DNA from: Zygaena filipendulae
Lineage: Eukaryota > Arthropoda > Insecta > Lepidoptera > Zygaenidae
Length of the DNA: 64,000 nucleotides
Direction: 5' to 3'
Assembly (NCBI GenBank): GCA_907165275.2
Contig: OU015672.1
Span: 8,859,501 to 8,923,500 of the forward strand
Shown: positions 10,831 through 23,200 of the stretch, piece by piece
Layout: the number at the start of each line of letters is the position of its first letter
Position numbering within the stretch: position 1 is the first letter of the stretch
Made by a program: the position numbers and the translations under genes
Notes under the pieces: generated by a model
The model's input: only the letters and a program-made list of their open reading frames with translations
Databases searched by the model: none
Told to the model about the DNA's origin: nothing

Positions 10831-10839
10831 GAAATGCCA

Positions 10840-13380
10840 TGTTACTTCTTGAGAACATAAAAAAAGATTTTTTTTAACCATTTTTTATCGACATAAAAAT
10901 AAATGACAGAACCGCCATCTTTGATTCCCTCCAATAAACCCCTTATATACTCCTTCCCACTGTTATCATCTGCCAGTACCTACATAATATTGGCTTTTTA
11001 TTCTCGTCGACCAAACAAATGACATACCTCTTTCCACTGTTATTATCTGCCAGTACGTCCTTCATAGCGGTGAAGGCGAAATGAAAGCCATACTCATTCC
11101 TCGGCACCCATCACGACTCATGACATTTGCAGGCAATTTTGACGGCGCGTGTCGGCGCGGGTGTACCTAATGGACTATATATTGTGATAAAACATATAAT
11201 ATGTGTTGGAGACAGCCATCGGTTGAGTGCAAGCCGAAGCTTTCGGAGCAATGTCGAGGTTGTTAAGCCAATTTCACGGTAATCCACGGAAAGTAAATAA
11301 AACCGAAGCGAATAATAAGTACGAGATTATGTATGTAGTATATTTATATGCAAGAGTTAATATTATTATGTAATACACAAACCAACAGTCATTAGTCGGT
11401 TTTATAAGAAATTATTGGATTGTATTTCTTTACAATTAAACATATATAACCTGTGCACAGGTACATAGAAAAAGAAAAAGAAAGCAGTTAATACACTCGG
11501 TGGTCCGCCCCTCCCGTCCCCTTCTCCCTGAGGCATAACCATAAATAATAATTTGCAAATAAACAAGTTAATATTAATGTTCAAAGCGATTCGAATGTAT
11601 TTCTTTTTACATACAAGCCCTTAAGCCTCGTGAGGGTAAGCGGAGGGGGGGTCCTCTCTGGTGACGTCACTCACATGGGTTCCGGAAGCGAGATTCATTT
11701 TCAGACCTAATTCCAGCCCCGGCAGAGCCATCTGCCCGAAATGGGATGTTTTAATTTATTTAACCAACAGATCCATTGTCATCTTTACATTAACTAGTCC
11801 GGGTTGACTGTTGAGGATACTAAAACGAAAGTGCCAGGAGTTTAAACATATTTTTTTCTATGTATGTTTTTTAACTTCCTTTTGTCTGTATGGGTGTTTG
11901 TACCACATAGGTATACGCTGATATACGCGCATTACAAAAAATACTGAATAAAAGTAAATATTGTTTTTACGATCGCTCTCTTGACTTTCATCAAAATCAG
12001 TTTATGGAAAGAACATTTTCGATAGAGTTCTGAGTATAACAGAAACGCGACGCTGATACACCGGCGGAGCTGCGGACAACGGCTAAAAATACAAATCTAA
12101 ATTAATATTATAAATATGCTATCAGCTGTTTTGAGATTTGCGCGAGCAGAGTAATAGGCCCTCAAATCGTCGGTCATCTTGAGATCTGCCCACACCACAC
12201 TCTACCCCAAACAGGAAGTCTACGCAACTCTTGACCTTTATACGTTGTTAATATCAGCGCCATCTGTTGGTCGCTTCATTGGTTGTCTTAAACCTAGTAA
12301 TTGGATTGTATTCTTATATTTTATTCCTTTGCACTTCCCACTCCCAGTCCAATTTCGCGGTAAGATTCCTTTGTGTTCGGAGCGAATTCAAAGCTAAGGA
12401 CCCTGTAATTTTGCCCAAGAGTCGAGAGAACATCAGCTATTAACACTGGATCCACTCGACACTGCTTTCGGACGAGAAAAGGGAACAAATAATTGACATT
12501 TCACTATTAGCTTTAAAGAGCGGATTCTGCTGGGATTTCCTTTACGATATAGCAAAAAAAAAACTTAAGGTAGGTAGGTATACCATAATATAAAAAAATT
12601 TAAAAACACACGTTTCACAACTTCCAATAAATAGGCATGGAATTGCATGCCGCGGACGTAGATAGAGTGAGGCGTCTCCCAGTTGGTGGAATCACCTTTA
12701 CTTCTTAAAACATCAGCTAAAGTAGTGAAAGTCCCGTCAAAATTTGGTCGGTTGCGGTTGATTTTTATATTGATTTGCCCAAAACGACTTAACGAAATAA
12801 ACAGCTATTGTCAATAAATCATTTCGGTATTTATTTTTATTTCTCCCCAACCAAATCTGCCACATAAATCACTGGGTTATGTCCCAGCTTATTTACAAGG
12901 GCGCCATTATTGTGTTACAATGTTTTCTGTTAAGTGGCGTCGCTACACTTGCTCCGTTTCTCCGTTCGTAAACCACGAGACGTCCTCCGTCGGCCAAAGC
13001 CCCGGTCGGAAGTCCTTGAGAGGATCCGTACATTAGGAATCAAGCAACGAGGCAGAAGTTTGAACGACAGTGCCGAAGTGCTATAACTCAGCTCTTATTG
13101 CACGGTACTTTCCTCTAAAATATGAAGTAACGCCCAAGAATTTAAGGTTATATTAAGATTGTTTATTTGACTCAATGTTATTGTACTATGATAATTCTAA
13201 ATTGAAACGGTGGAAGTCTCGCTTAAGCTTTGGATTTTCCTCTAAACCGCTTGTAATTTTTTTTATTAAAGTAATATGGATAGGTACGTTGTCTTTTTTT
13301 TGTAATGGACTTTCGTATTGTATTTAGGCAGTTTCAAGAAGAAAAATAATTATTTTCCGCTGTGTTTATATTAGCGTTGA
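10840..13380. other. 2.5 kb without a recognisable gene
   Basis: Holds a short tandem duplication (CCACTGTTATCATCTGCCAG near 10956 and again near 11033), a GC-richer stretch with a GTGACGTCAC palindrome near 11671, and otherwise AT-rich sequence with frequent stops. Confidence 0.4.
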
Positions 13381-13384
13381 GCAT

Positions 13385-13475
13385 CTTTTTGCGGTTGGAA
13401 ATTGGAAACCATGGTACTATAGTTTGCAAAGCGTTTTCGGAGCTCTTGGAGGAAAACGAAGAAATCAACTTTTAA
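13385..13475 (+). repeat. Repeat pair member (see 10690-10830)
   Basis: GCGGTTGGAAATTGGAAACC then ACCATGGTACTATAG and GGAGGAAAACGAAGAAATCA. Confidence 0.55.
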
Positions 13476-13544
13476 CTTCTTTCGCCTATAAAAAATCGAC
13501 ACTGTAAAAGATAATGTCCACACATAGCATACCATAATACACAA

Positions 13545-13860
13545 GAAAGAAGAAAAAAGAAAGAAAGATTTATTCAAGCAAGAGGAGTAACACAACACAA
13601 ATGACACAAATAAACAATTAATTGAAAATCGCTTGAATAAATCCTTCTTTTCTTTTTTCTTTTCAATTAAATAATAACAAAATAAATAATAACAAAATAA
13701 AGAAAAAACAAAATAAAGAATAATGAAACAAAACTAAACAAGAAACAATATCATATTTGGTCATTTGTGTAGTAGCTATGTCTCCACGCTCAAAATGGAC
13801 CTTGACTCAGCATCATGTCGTGAGGACAACAAAATCCACTTTCAATTTTTTTTTTTAATT
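13545..13860 (-). mobile_element. Probable small retroposon with GAAAGA-rich tail (reverse)
   Basis: Begins with an A/G-rich tract (13545-13570), has TTTATTCAAGCAAGAGG, AT-rich middle, and CAGCATCATGTCGTGAGGAC, which resembles the CAGCATTATGCCGTGGAAC block of the retroposon at 22975-23200. Confidence 0.45.
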
Positions 13861-13869
13861 TATGATGGA

Positions 13870-15270
13870 ACAGCAGCGCCATCTTCAATTTCTACCAAAA
13901 GCTCTCAGAATACGGTGTCATAACTTACTAGTCGCGTCATTTGACCTAGCGCACTAGGTAGTTGTTATTAATTCAAACTTGAAAACTTTTGATAATCAGG
14001 ATATAATATTATTATGTCGTACATTATTCCGTCGTCTTTTAATTTATTTGCGCCCATAGACGTACAATTATAGTTGTTCAACCGATAGAGAATGTAGAGT
14101 AGGTACTCGAATGCGTAAGTAGTTATGCTTATAGTTCATGAGGTGTAACGTGTGATTTCAACATTACGTGCTTAGTTAGTGCTTGGGTTAAACTATTAAT
14201 ACCATAAATTAGTTCTCTATTTAGTATTTGGGTTATTATTCTTAATTGTTTGTCAAGAAATTACTTTCAAAAAAGTCATAGAAATTTTTATCGTATCATA
14301 AACATTATTGGAGTACTAAAATGTTTGGAAACAGAACAAATTTGTGTAGAGGTTAAACTGATTTATTAAAAAAAAAAAAACAATACAAAAAATCATGTGT
14401 GTGCACGCGCCAGAACCGAACTTAAAAAATTGTAACTGAATAATCCCATAGACTACAGACAGTTATTGTTTATAACACCATCTAGCGGCCAGCAACGAGA
14501 CGAAGTCCAATCGTTACATTTCAATCATGACTATTAAGTACGTACCTACATGACGTGATTGACAGGTGACTTTTTGGAATTTAGCTCTCTCTCTTATTCC
14601 CTCTACATGTTATATTATTCTTCTCTCTCATGTCACGAAATATGCCTAAACGTAACGCGGAAACATTCTCGATGCTCGCCTCGCTTTCACTTCAAAAATC
14701 TACCTTGCCTACGAATCTTTTTTAATTCTCTGTTTTTTTCTTTTAACACTTAATTTGATAAAAACTTCACTAATTTAATATCAGAGTTCTCTTCACTTGC
14801 ACCAAGCTATACATCAGTAGCGATGTATCTCCGGGCAGAGATCGCTGGGGGGCATTACTGCGATGGCCCCCCGGGAGCGACGCTGGGCCAGGTCGCCGTT
14901 TGACCCCTCCTAATGGCCAACTCGGTCCCAACATTAAAATGTTAATTGCAGCAACCAAGGCAACTGAATCTACTAAGCTTATAGCGCAGTTTGAAATTTA
15001 TTAAGCGATTTTTTTTTGTTGTTTAGGTATTCCAAGAGTTTTTTGTTGGCGAAACGTAGTAACACAATCTTAACTTCTTCAGCTTTTAATCTTCTCGGCT
15101 CTGTTGTTTTCTCAAACTAAATTAAATTTAAACTTCCTACTGAAACAGTGCTAAAATTAATTTTTAATATTGAAAAGTGTTGAATTTTCATGTCTACTTT
15201 TTACTTGCCATTCGTCTTTCTTGGTTTATAATAAAATTTAAGTACCTACCTATACTATAACAATTAATAA
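13870..15270. other. Intergenic, includes a GC-rich unknown patch
   Basis: Mostly AT-rich. At 14800-14970 there is a GC-rich piece (GATCGCTGGGGGGCATTACT, GCCCCCCGGGAGCGACGCTG) open on the minus strand for 62 codons; it may be a transposon relic but I do not recognise it. Confidence 0.35.
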
Positions 15271-15276
15271 ATATTG

Positions 15277-15480
15277 TCTATAATTACTAATATTATAAGG
15301 AGGTAAAGTTTGTGAGGAAAAGAGGTAAACGTTGTTGTGTACTCTAGATCCACTGAACCGATTTTGAAAATGGTTTCACTTATAGGAAGCTACGGTAGTA
15401 GTGACTTAGGGTACTTTTTATCCCGAAATTTACACGGGAACTCCGAAATTACCGCGGGTGAAACCGCGGGGGACAGCTAT
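15277..15480 (+). mobile_element. Helitron-like element
   Basis: ACTAATATTATAAGGAGG start, GATTTTGAAAATGGTTTCAC body, ACCGCGGGTGAAACCGCGG hairpin; the end reads CTAT instead of CTAG. Confidence 0.8.
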
Positions 15481-15892
15481 AGTCTTACATAAATTGCAAA
15501 CTTAACTATTAAAAACCAGTCCTTTAAATTTATGGAGCCATTGTATAGAATTAAGAACAAAATATATAAATTCAAAACTTTCGAATTCGAGTTTGCATGA
15601 GTTCAGTAATTAAGTTTATTATCGAGCTGAACTATCTCGTCTTCATAAATCACCCTTATTCTTGATACGCATAAGGTTCTATTCCCTCTGGGCAGCGCTG
15701 TAGCTTCCACTCGTATGAGTTGTCTAAGAGGAGCGGCGGCTCACGGCCAGTTTGTCTGATTGGATGAAGTTGTTCCAATAAATTCGCTCCGTGCCTGGAA
15801 TGATGAAGGGCATCCGTCTGCCCCCGCCGAGGACGGAGCGCGATGTGCGGACGGCTTCACTGGTCGCTTATCCTTACCACAGATAATATAAT

Positions 15893-16098
15893 TCCTTACT
15901 AATATTATAAAGAGGAAAGATTTGATTTTTTGTTTGTTTGTTTGTTACGATTTTACTCAAAAACTACTGGACAGATTTCAAAAATTCTTTCACCATTAAA
16001 AAGCTACACTATCCCTGAGTAGCATAGGCTATATTGTAATCTGGAATTCCCGCAGGAACTCCGAAATTATCGCAGTTGAAACCGCGCGGGACAGCCAG
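15893..16098 (+). mobile_element. Helitron-like element, complete
   Basis: TCCTTACTAATATTATAAAG start preceded by T; end GACAGCCAG. Body of the GATTTTACTCAAAAACTACT type. Confidence 0.8.
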
Positions 16099-16100
16099 CC

Positions 16101-16423
16101 CTTATTAATATTATAAATGCGAAAGTGAGTTTGTTTGTTTGTTACGCTTTCACGGCTAAACGGTTCATCCGATCACCACGATACACGTTGGCAGGGTTAC
16201 AAAGAAGGACATAAGCTACTTTTTATCTCGAAATTCCCGCGGGAACTCCGAAATTAATGCGGAAGAAACTACATTTAATTTTGCATACTTATACCTCCAC
16301 GTTGTCAAAGGTAGGTACAAAAAAAATATAGGGGTAGTGGGTACCCGAGTAATCTCGGGATACTCGCGGGATTCCTGCGGAAAATTCCGAAACTCACGCG
16401 GGTGAAACCGCGGGCACAGCTAG
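16101..16423 (+). mobile_element. Two Helitron-like copies fused in direct order
   Basis: A copy with ATTAATATTATAAATGCG start loses its end at about 16275 and runs into a second partial copy that ends CGGGCACAGCTAG. Directly abuts the element ending at 16098. Confidence 0.7.
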
Positions 16424-17097
16424 TAGATATATTTTTAACCAGCTGACGCGTGCGAATACTTTCCTACCACAAAACAGAAAGTAACAGATAGAAGGGACAT
16501 CAACTTAGTTTAGTATGAAAACAGATGAACACCAGTGTCGCCGGGTGATTTTCGCACACAAAACTATTCATCACGCACTAAAACATTCCTTAACACAAAG
16601 AAATGCGCTGCGCTGGCGCACTTTATGCGACAGCATATGCTGAGACGGTGTCCATTTTGGCATCACGGAAACTATATACGATTCATTTTAAATTTGATGC
16701 ATGTATTACTTTTAAGAAATTTTGTGATGCCAAATAAAGTTATGTCTATGTCTATGTCTAAATGTATTAAACGCTTTATGATTATGTTTTAACTTAGTCA
16801 CTGTTTTCATAATTCACAGTTTTGTAAATATTGTGGTGAATATACTTGAGATAGCAGCAAAATAAGTTTTGGGCAAGTTTAGAGCATTTGCTCTAACTCC
16901 TTCTGCAACGGTGGCGCGCCTGCCCCGCCTACATGTCCTCTCTAGTTAGTCTATTTGCTCTGTGTTTCCTACCGTAATAAATTGACATTTTAATTTAATT
17001 GAGATACAGCTCTAGAGATACAGGCCTATACACTATACAGGTACGTTTGCAGAATGCAAACAATCTAACAGCTGTAAGCTGTTGCGTCACTTGAACA

Positions 17098-17256
17098 AAT
17101 CTTTATAAATAAAAATGAATGTCCGTTTATCTGTCCTCTATGGGTTTCAAAACCATTGGTCCGATTGTGTTGAAACTTTGGCGGGTTGTTCTGCCTGCGT
17201 CCGCAAAGGTTCCTGATCCCAAGACTCACACGGGTGAAATCGCGGGGCGCAGCTAG
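17098..17256 (+). mobile_element. Helitron-like element, divergent subfamily
   Basis: Starts TTTATAAATAAAAATGAATG, has GGTTTCAAAACCATTGGTCC and GGTTCCTGATCCCAAG, ends GGGGCGCAGCTAG followed by T. Confidence 0.7.
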
Positions 17257-17379
17257 TTGTTAAAAAAATGTCTGTTGAATCTATTTTATTCAGGAGTGAC
17301 ATAAACCTTACTTAACATAGATTTGTGTAGAGATAATCCCATGTCTGTAACGAGCGAGTATTCGAGCACACCGAGTTCA

Positions 17380-17560
17380 TTACTCACTTCACTCTAACGT
17401 CTCACTCGCACGTCACCGCACCGCATTCAGCACACCGCCCCGCCCCGCCCCCGTCCCCGCCCCCGCTGCGCTCACAACGCTTGCATTTCCCGCTTCACAG
17501 GCGGCGTCTTTGTGCTCCCTTAATGGGGATTCCCCGAGCGCCTCACAACACGGCCACAGC
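17380..17560. other. GC-rich promoter-like patch with GC boxes
   Basis: CCGCCCCGCCCCGCCCCCG-type runs at 17436-17470 in otherwise AT-rich DNA. No adjoining coding exon found on either strand. Confidence 0.3.
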
Positions 17561-17689
17561 GACAAGCCTCGAGCTAAACGTTGTACTTCGTTGTATCTCG
17601 TTTATGTGTCTCTGTGAATCATAAAAGTAGCCATATCTGTCTCCTATATCTAACCTAACTTATTATAAATGGGAACTTCTAGAAGATTG

Positions 17690-17750
17690 GTATGAACCTA
17701 GAACCTCTTGATTAACTTAGACCACTGCGCCAATCCGATCGTCTACTTAA
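17690..17750 (-). repeat. SINE head fragment (tRNA-like, reverse)
   Basis: Minus strand reads CGATCGGATTGGCGCAGTGG and AATCAAGAGGTTCTAGG, matching the A-box and the segment before the B box of the SINE at 5017. Confidence 0.55.
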
Positions 17751-18295
17751 TCAAGAAGAAAACTCGTAAAAGAAGATCAATCGAAGCCATGGAAAATTTA
17801 CTTGACTCTCGTCGAAAAAATAATGTGATGCCTACTTGTCTGGCACAAGTTCTGAAATGAAATAAATTTGCAGGCGAGTGTACAAGGTCATGGTGACAAT
17901 AAATCGAGTTGTGGATTTCCGGACGAGATATAAGAAATATAATGTTGTTATATCGCACCTTCAGAACTAAAGAGAGCTAACTCAAAAATTGTAATTTAAA
18001 ATGAGCAAGGAAGTTCCTTTCAAAATAACACAGGTGAGTAAATAGTGAATACATAAATGAATAGCGCGATCAACGAATGTGACCGATAAGTTGTTCATTT
18101 GTTACTCACAGTAATTTAGACTCTTTTTCATCACAGGTAGAGTACCTAGGCTTTTTAAGATCAGTTTTTAAGCAAAATCAGAAGTTACAAGTATTTTGAG
18201 TTAGGTCACTTTAATTCTGAAAGTGCGATATGTGCTCCAGAGTGGAGCCGACTCAATGGGATTACTTTACTACTCCCACGGTAGCGACTAGCGAT

Positions 18296-18331
18296 GTCGT
18301 GTCGGATGGTGTATGCACCATCCGACACGAC
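18296..18331. repeat. Perfect hairpin, 16-bp stem
   Basis: GTCGTGTCGGATGGTG, loop TATG, then the exact reverse complement; followed by CACGACAACGATACGACACG-type near-repeats to 18360. Confidence 0.85.
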
Positions 18332-18711
18332 ACGACAACGATACGACACGACACGATAATGATAACAATATGATGACGTATTTATTCAGTCAACGGCTAA
18401 GGGTCTGTCCACTGGGTTACATAGAGGCAATATTTTTTTAAAGCACAAAAATATTGATTTTGAGTTTTTATCACCACTTATTTGAAACAATCGAGAGAAC
18501 TACACTGTAGTTACTACAGTTATTTTTTGGCGTTGCAGTTAATATCTTTGTCAATTTTAAGGTTCCTTTTAGATATAACTAAAAAAAACGAATGTAACTG
18601 TTTCTTGTTTTATTTTAAGTTGGTTTATTTACATTTATATTTTATTTCAAACAAGTATGATAGTATAATTATTTTTGCCTCTTCTTTTGTTACCCCCGTC
18701 CGTGCGTGACA

Positions 18712-18912
18712 GCGGGCTGCCAACTGAAAACCAGCGCTAGGTGTACCCGCACCTAGCTAATGCTGAGTTGGTGTCCCTTTCGGCCGAGCATGCAAGAGAT
18801 ATCATAATATTATGTTTACACATTTTAGATTAGTTACTGTTTATGTTTGTTCTTTTTCTTGTGTGTTGTGCTGAAATAAAGGTATTTTCTTCTTCTTCTT
18901 CTTCTTCTTGTT
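18712..18912 (+). mobile_element. Small retroposon with (TTC)n tail
   Basis: AACCAGCGCTAGGTGTACCC, CCTAGCTAATGCTGAGTTGG, TTCTTTTTCTTGTGTGTTGT, GAAATAAAGG and a TTC tail. Same family as 3485-3665. Confidence 0.75.
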
Positions 18913-19640
18913 TTTGATCTTTTCAATTTTTTCGTCTATAGTATATTTTTTTCTTACAATCAATAAAATAAAGTTGCAAGTCGAGTGTCGTGTGGTATAA
19001 ATCGCTCTCAACTCCCAAGTTCCGCCTCCGCTCCGTACCTACTTACTTCTATGTAGCGGTGTTTGAGAACCGGTGGGTCTACATGCGCCGGTTTACGAGT
19101 TTGTTTACGATTGTCTACACACCGGTTTTAATTCACTTACAGCAAAGTTAATACTCCACTAGTGTAATTGTCTCGAAAATAAATCTTTTTTGGCATTTTA
19201 TCCAGCCGAAACCGGAGTTAACAGCTAGTTTTAAGCACAATTATATCCTGCGTGACGCGTGTGAATTAGTTTCACTTATTCAAAACCTAGCCGTAGGTAT
19301 TAGTTGGGCGCACGGCGCGTGTTTTGAGGTTATAATCAACAACAATTTTCATGTTTTCACCAAAGCTAAAATTTCTAATCTAATCTCAGCGCCCGGGTCA
19401 GATTTTATGGCCGTCATACAATATGTAGGTTCCAACACTGAACAGCGACCTATTTCAAACGGTCGCTTAGCTCACACGAGCTGCCATGGAGCTACCAAAG
19501 TAACACGCTATCAACTGTTGATTTACTTCCATAACAACCTCTAAAACTTTATAAGCACCGAAATGGACGCTCTAAGCATAGTGGTCGTATTTATGAACTC
19601 TTTGGCTAACACTTTGAAAGCTCTAATAACCATAATTATG
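18913..19640. other. Intergenic, nothing recognised
   Basis: Mixed-composition unique-looking DNA (for example GGTGGGTCTACATGCGCCGG near 19072) without splice-bounded frames. Confidence 0.4.
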
Positions 19641-19812
19641 TAGGCATATACTGTCTATACATTTACATAAAGATTTGCGTAAGGAGCAACTTAGGCTACT
19701 TTTATTTTAGAAAAAAAATTGTAAACCACTCGTTTCGGAGAATCACCCGCGTGAGTTTTAGTATTAATTTTGAAGGGTCATTTACTGCTATATGTAATTA
19801 GGTAATGTAAAT

Positions 19813-19880
19813 TAGACCTATTTTGGAGTTCCTGCAGGAATTCTGAAACTCACGCAGGTGAAACCGCGGGGCACAGCTAA
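19813..19880 (+). mobile_element. Helitron-like 3' end
   Basis: GGAGTTCCTGCAGGAATTCT to GGGGCACAGCTAA. Confidence 0.6.
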
Positions 19881-19979
19881 TGTATAATATAAAAGTAACA
19901 GCTTTTTAATAAACGCATGTGAAAGTTTATACGATAGGTAGGTTCTTATAACAAAAACCCATTTCTTGAAACTTTACTA

Positions 19980-20112
19980 TCTTTCATCGTCATCATCACA
20001 CCATTTTCATCGTCATCGTCACCGTCATCGTCATAGTCGTCGTCAATAATAAGTATAGTTGTTGTCATCGCTATAGTCATAGCCATCGTCGTCGTCGCTA
20101 TGGTCACCTTCA
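19980..20112. repeat. Imperfect CATCGT/CGTCGT microsatellite
   Basis: Runs of TCGTCATCGTCACCG and CATCGTCGTCG; the Asp-rich minus-strand reading frame here is a by-product. Confidence 0.85.
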
Positions 20113-20173
20113 TTACTACTTTAATAGGACGAATAAAAAACAATCGACGACTTTAAATAACTTACACGATACT

Positions 20174-20411
20174 TACACACATCAAAAGTGTCTAGGGATC
20201 AAGTACATTTTTTGCTATAAAAAGAAACCCAATAAATTTAAATCTAATCTAATTTTAATGACAGTTATGTTTTAAATTTTAAACAAAATTTGAATAAAAT
20301 TCAATTTCATTAAAAAGTTTCAATAAGAATCCAGAAAATTTACAATAATAATTCCGATTTGCGGCAATTCTCTAATATGTACTTGATCCCTAGACACTTT
20401 TGATGTGTGTA
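20174..20411. mobile_element. MITE with perfect 35-bp terminal inverted repeats
   Basis: The left arm 20174-20208 (containing GTGTCTAGGGATCAAGTACA) is the exact reverse complement of 20377-20411. The 168-bp core is AT-rich and non-coding. Length 238 bp. Confidence 0.85.
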
Positions 20412-20588
20412 TTACGAAATTAAAAAGTTGAAATGATACGGCGAGCACGAGCTAAGTGTTAGAACAAAATAGTGGGAATATTACAACTTGCGTAATGTGT
20501 ATCTTAATATAAGTATATCTATAGCCACCGATCATTAGAATCGTGTGACGTATGCAGGAAGTGGGGTGACCGCGCGTCGCCCGGCGCC

Positions 20589-20642
20589 GGGACGAGCCGG
20601 GACGAGCCGGGACGAGCCGGGACGAGCCGGGACGAGCCGGGA
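20589..20642. repeat. GACGAGCCGG tandem repeat, five perfect copies
   Basis: Decamer repeats fill 20591-20640 exactly. Confidence 0.95.
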
Positions 20643-20715
20643 GCGAGGGCGTAATGGATCCGACGCATAATTTTATCGCTCATGCTCGCGACTGATCGAT
20701 GCGCTGCGAGCGCTG

Positions 20716-20946
20716 GGCCCTTATTCACTATGACCATAACACGCCGCGTTAAGATAAGACGCCGCAAAAACTGTTTTACCCTCACCATCAAAGAAGTTTC
20801 ACTTTAAAACAATACTTTTACAACGTGTGTTATGATATACAGAATATTAATTTCTAACATCTTGTCACCTGGAGCGGTCGGAATTGTGTTTTAAGGACGC
20901 GTGTTGTTATGGACAAGGAATGTTGTTGGTCATAGAGAATAAGCTA
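20716..20946. mobile_element. MITE, TTACTCACTATGACCA family
   Basis: Ends CCTTATTCACTATGACCATA and GTTGTTGGTCATAGAGAATA are inverted repeats. The interior matches 6898-7142 (GGCGTCTTATCTTAACGCGG in reverse). Confidence 0.65.
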
Positions 20947-20989
20947 AGGCTGGATGAGCTGGACACGCGAAGTTAGGACGAGGTGGCGG

Positions 20990-21080
20990 TGGCCGGGGTG
21001 CCACTCTACACGTTATGATATCCTGCCATATTTTTATGAATGATTATTTTTAAAATAGTTTTTATTTAATTCCATTTTAG
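20990..21080 (+). repeat. Repeat shared with 26990-27090
   Basis: Both have TGCCACTC..ACGTTA(T/C)GATATCCTGCC followed by an ATTTTTAA(A/G)ATAGTT tract. Confidence 0.4.
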
Positions 21081-21089
21081 AACGATTTC

Positions 21090-21168
21090 CCTACGATTTC
21101 ACCCGCTTTAATTTCGGAGAACCTGTGAGCATTCCGTGATAAAAACTAATAAAAAGTGCCCTATGTCT
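21090..21168 (-). mobile_element. Helitron-like fragment
   Basis: GATTTCACCCGCTTTAATTT, CCTGTGAGCATTCCGTGAT and AAGTGCCCTATG. Confidence 0.55.
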
Positions 21169-21169
21169 A

Positions 21170-22410
21170 TGCCTAAAAATAAAACTACTAATCGAAGTAG
21201 GTACTACAAAAATTCGACGGATTTTCTACTTTTTTGTTTTTTCCGTGTTACTGTCTTGAGATTTTTTTACTGTTTTGCTTGAGGTAATTAAAAAAAAATA
21301 TACAGTATCATGATTAAACTCATAAAGCCTTAATTTGGAATAACCCAGATTATTTTGGTGCCGATATAAACTTTATCACGGTTAGAGTCTACTTAAAAGG
21401 AAGCCTATAATTTCATTATCATCCTGTATAATGTCAAACAATGCATGCTATAATACTCGGAGAGAACATTATAGTCCTTCGGAAAGTTTTCCGCTAATCC
21501 TCTGGAAGCCGAAATATACGGCTATTCACAGCGTCCCCGGGGGAATCGGTCCGTGTAATTAATAAACGGTCAAGTTTGATGGCGATAATTCCGGGTGACG
21601 TCACACTAGCTATTACTGAACACAGAGTACTGACTAAAAATAGAGGGAGAACTCCGACTACACGAATTTCTCAATTTTTCTTTGTTATTAGTAACATTCA
21701 ATATTTTGTACGTGAAAATCTTAAACAGCTAATATATTTTTTTTATAATTTTACAGAAGTTCGTTTTATTCGTCGTAGGGTCAACTCAGCACAGATTAGG
21801 CTGAAAATTTCTTCTTTTTCGACGTTACTAAATACAAAATATGATGCATAATGTATATATACCTTCGCAAAAACTTCTGTATTCAAAAAAATGCTAATAC
21901 GACTGAGTAAAGTCAACAATTTTCTCGAGTCGCTTGGGGCCTAATCTTGACGCTGAGTGAGCAATAGAGACAGGATGTCTTATTCCTAAGTATAGATTTA
22001 TTTGTCATCATATTATTATTGTAAAAATACTACGCAACACAAACATAAACTTCCTAAAATTCTACAGTTATAACAAGAGTACTTGCATCAGAAATCGTCA
22101 TCTCTAGTTTTTTTTGTATGCTTTTGAGTTTAGTGTAACGTAAAATTTATAACAAAGGTTGATGAAATAAAAATGTAACAGAGTTATTTTATGTAGGTGT
22201 AACATAACAACAGCATTCAACCTATTACTTATAAGTAATCGAAAAGAGCATCATAAATTATTTTGATGAATAAAACTAAAACCGACCTAATTTTACCACA
22301 GATTGGTCTATCTGTTTCCGGCGCAGTGGTCTGAGCGCGCGAATGGGCTTGTTTGTCCCGACTCCCGGAGAAGCATCGAAGCGATCTCTGCCCGGTCAGA
22401 CGCATAAATA
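21170..22410. other. Intergenic, no gene recognised
   Basis: AT-rich; a small GC patch at 22315-22390 (CCGGCGCAGTGGTCTGAGCG) looks like a SINE head fragment. Confidence 0.4.
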
Positions 22411-22413
22411 CGA

Positions 22414-22980
22414 CTACAGCCTCCTTAGCCAAGTTGACAATCTATATTCGTTCACGCATAGAAAACAAAGGAACACAATCGTCACCTCACGTGGTCGCGT
22501 AAAACTGAACTTTCAATTGGCTATTTAACAAAAATTTTTTTTTTAGTCCGTCGTGTAGATTAGTAAAAAATATTGGATACGTATTTTTTCATTTATTACC
22601 TAATCAAAAAATAACGGTGATAAATTCAGTTGAAATTTCGCGTGACGTCACAACCCGGTGCAGTTTTGTACGGGGCTTATAATGAATATTGACGTCACGA
22701 GCCCCCACCCTAAACTTTAACGCGCTTTATCTATGTTTATTTTCATTAATTTGAAAAAGCAAAAAATACGTATCTATTATTTTTTTATTTTATACTTATT
22801 TTTTATTTTATTTTTTTATTTTTATATTTTTTATTTTAACTGACTGACTATCTGACTAATTAGAATTTGGATTTTCATACCCCGGAGAGTACCTATAATT
22901 GGTCAATTTCACGTGATTGGATGACATGACGATTCGGTTCTTAGTTTTAAATGCGTTAACGATTATATAATGTAGAATAG
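22414..22980. mobile_element. AGCCCCCTTAGCC MITE split by a second element
   Basis: The left half (AGCCTCCTTAGCCAAGTTGA, 22416-22520) and right half (ATTTCACGTGATTGGATGAC to the TTAACGATTATATAATG region, 22890-22975) are separated by the TAGTCCGTC element at about 22530-22882. Confidence 0.6.
22530..22882. mobile_element. MITE, TAGTCCGTC family with CRE-like palindromes, copy 1
   Basis: TTTTAGTCCGTCGTGTAGAT end, GCGTGACGTCACAACC and TTGACGTCACGAGCC inside, then an AT-rich expansion and a GACTAATTAGAATTTGGATT end. Confidence 0.65.
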
Positions 22981-23200
22981 ATTAGAATAGAATAGAATAG
23001 AATTGAATTGAATTGAAAAAAGCTTTTTTGTTCATAAAAATAAAATAGGTACAAGAGTGAGTCTTAAACTAGTAGGTATACTTAGTAGGTACCAAAATGG
23101 CTGCCACTCAGCATTATGCCGTGGAACTAAGTTCCACGATGCTGATTTTCAGTGGCGACCGAAGAAGGGAGATGGCCCAAATGACACTATCAGTATGACC
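22975..23200 (-). mobile_element. Small retroposon with (TTCTA/TTCAA)n tail (reverse)
   Basis: Tail of AGAAT/TGAAT repeats at 22971-23022, then body ending in GCTGATTTTCAGTGGCGACC; CAGCATTATGCCGTGGAACT inside. Confidence 0.6.

Noticed and set aside
19946..20143. Asp-rich small protein on the minus strand
   Set aside because: Direct product of the CATCGT microsatellite.
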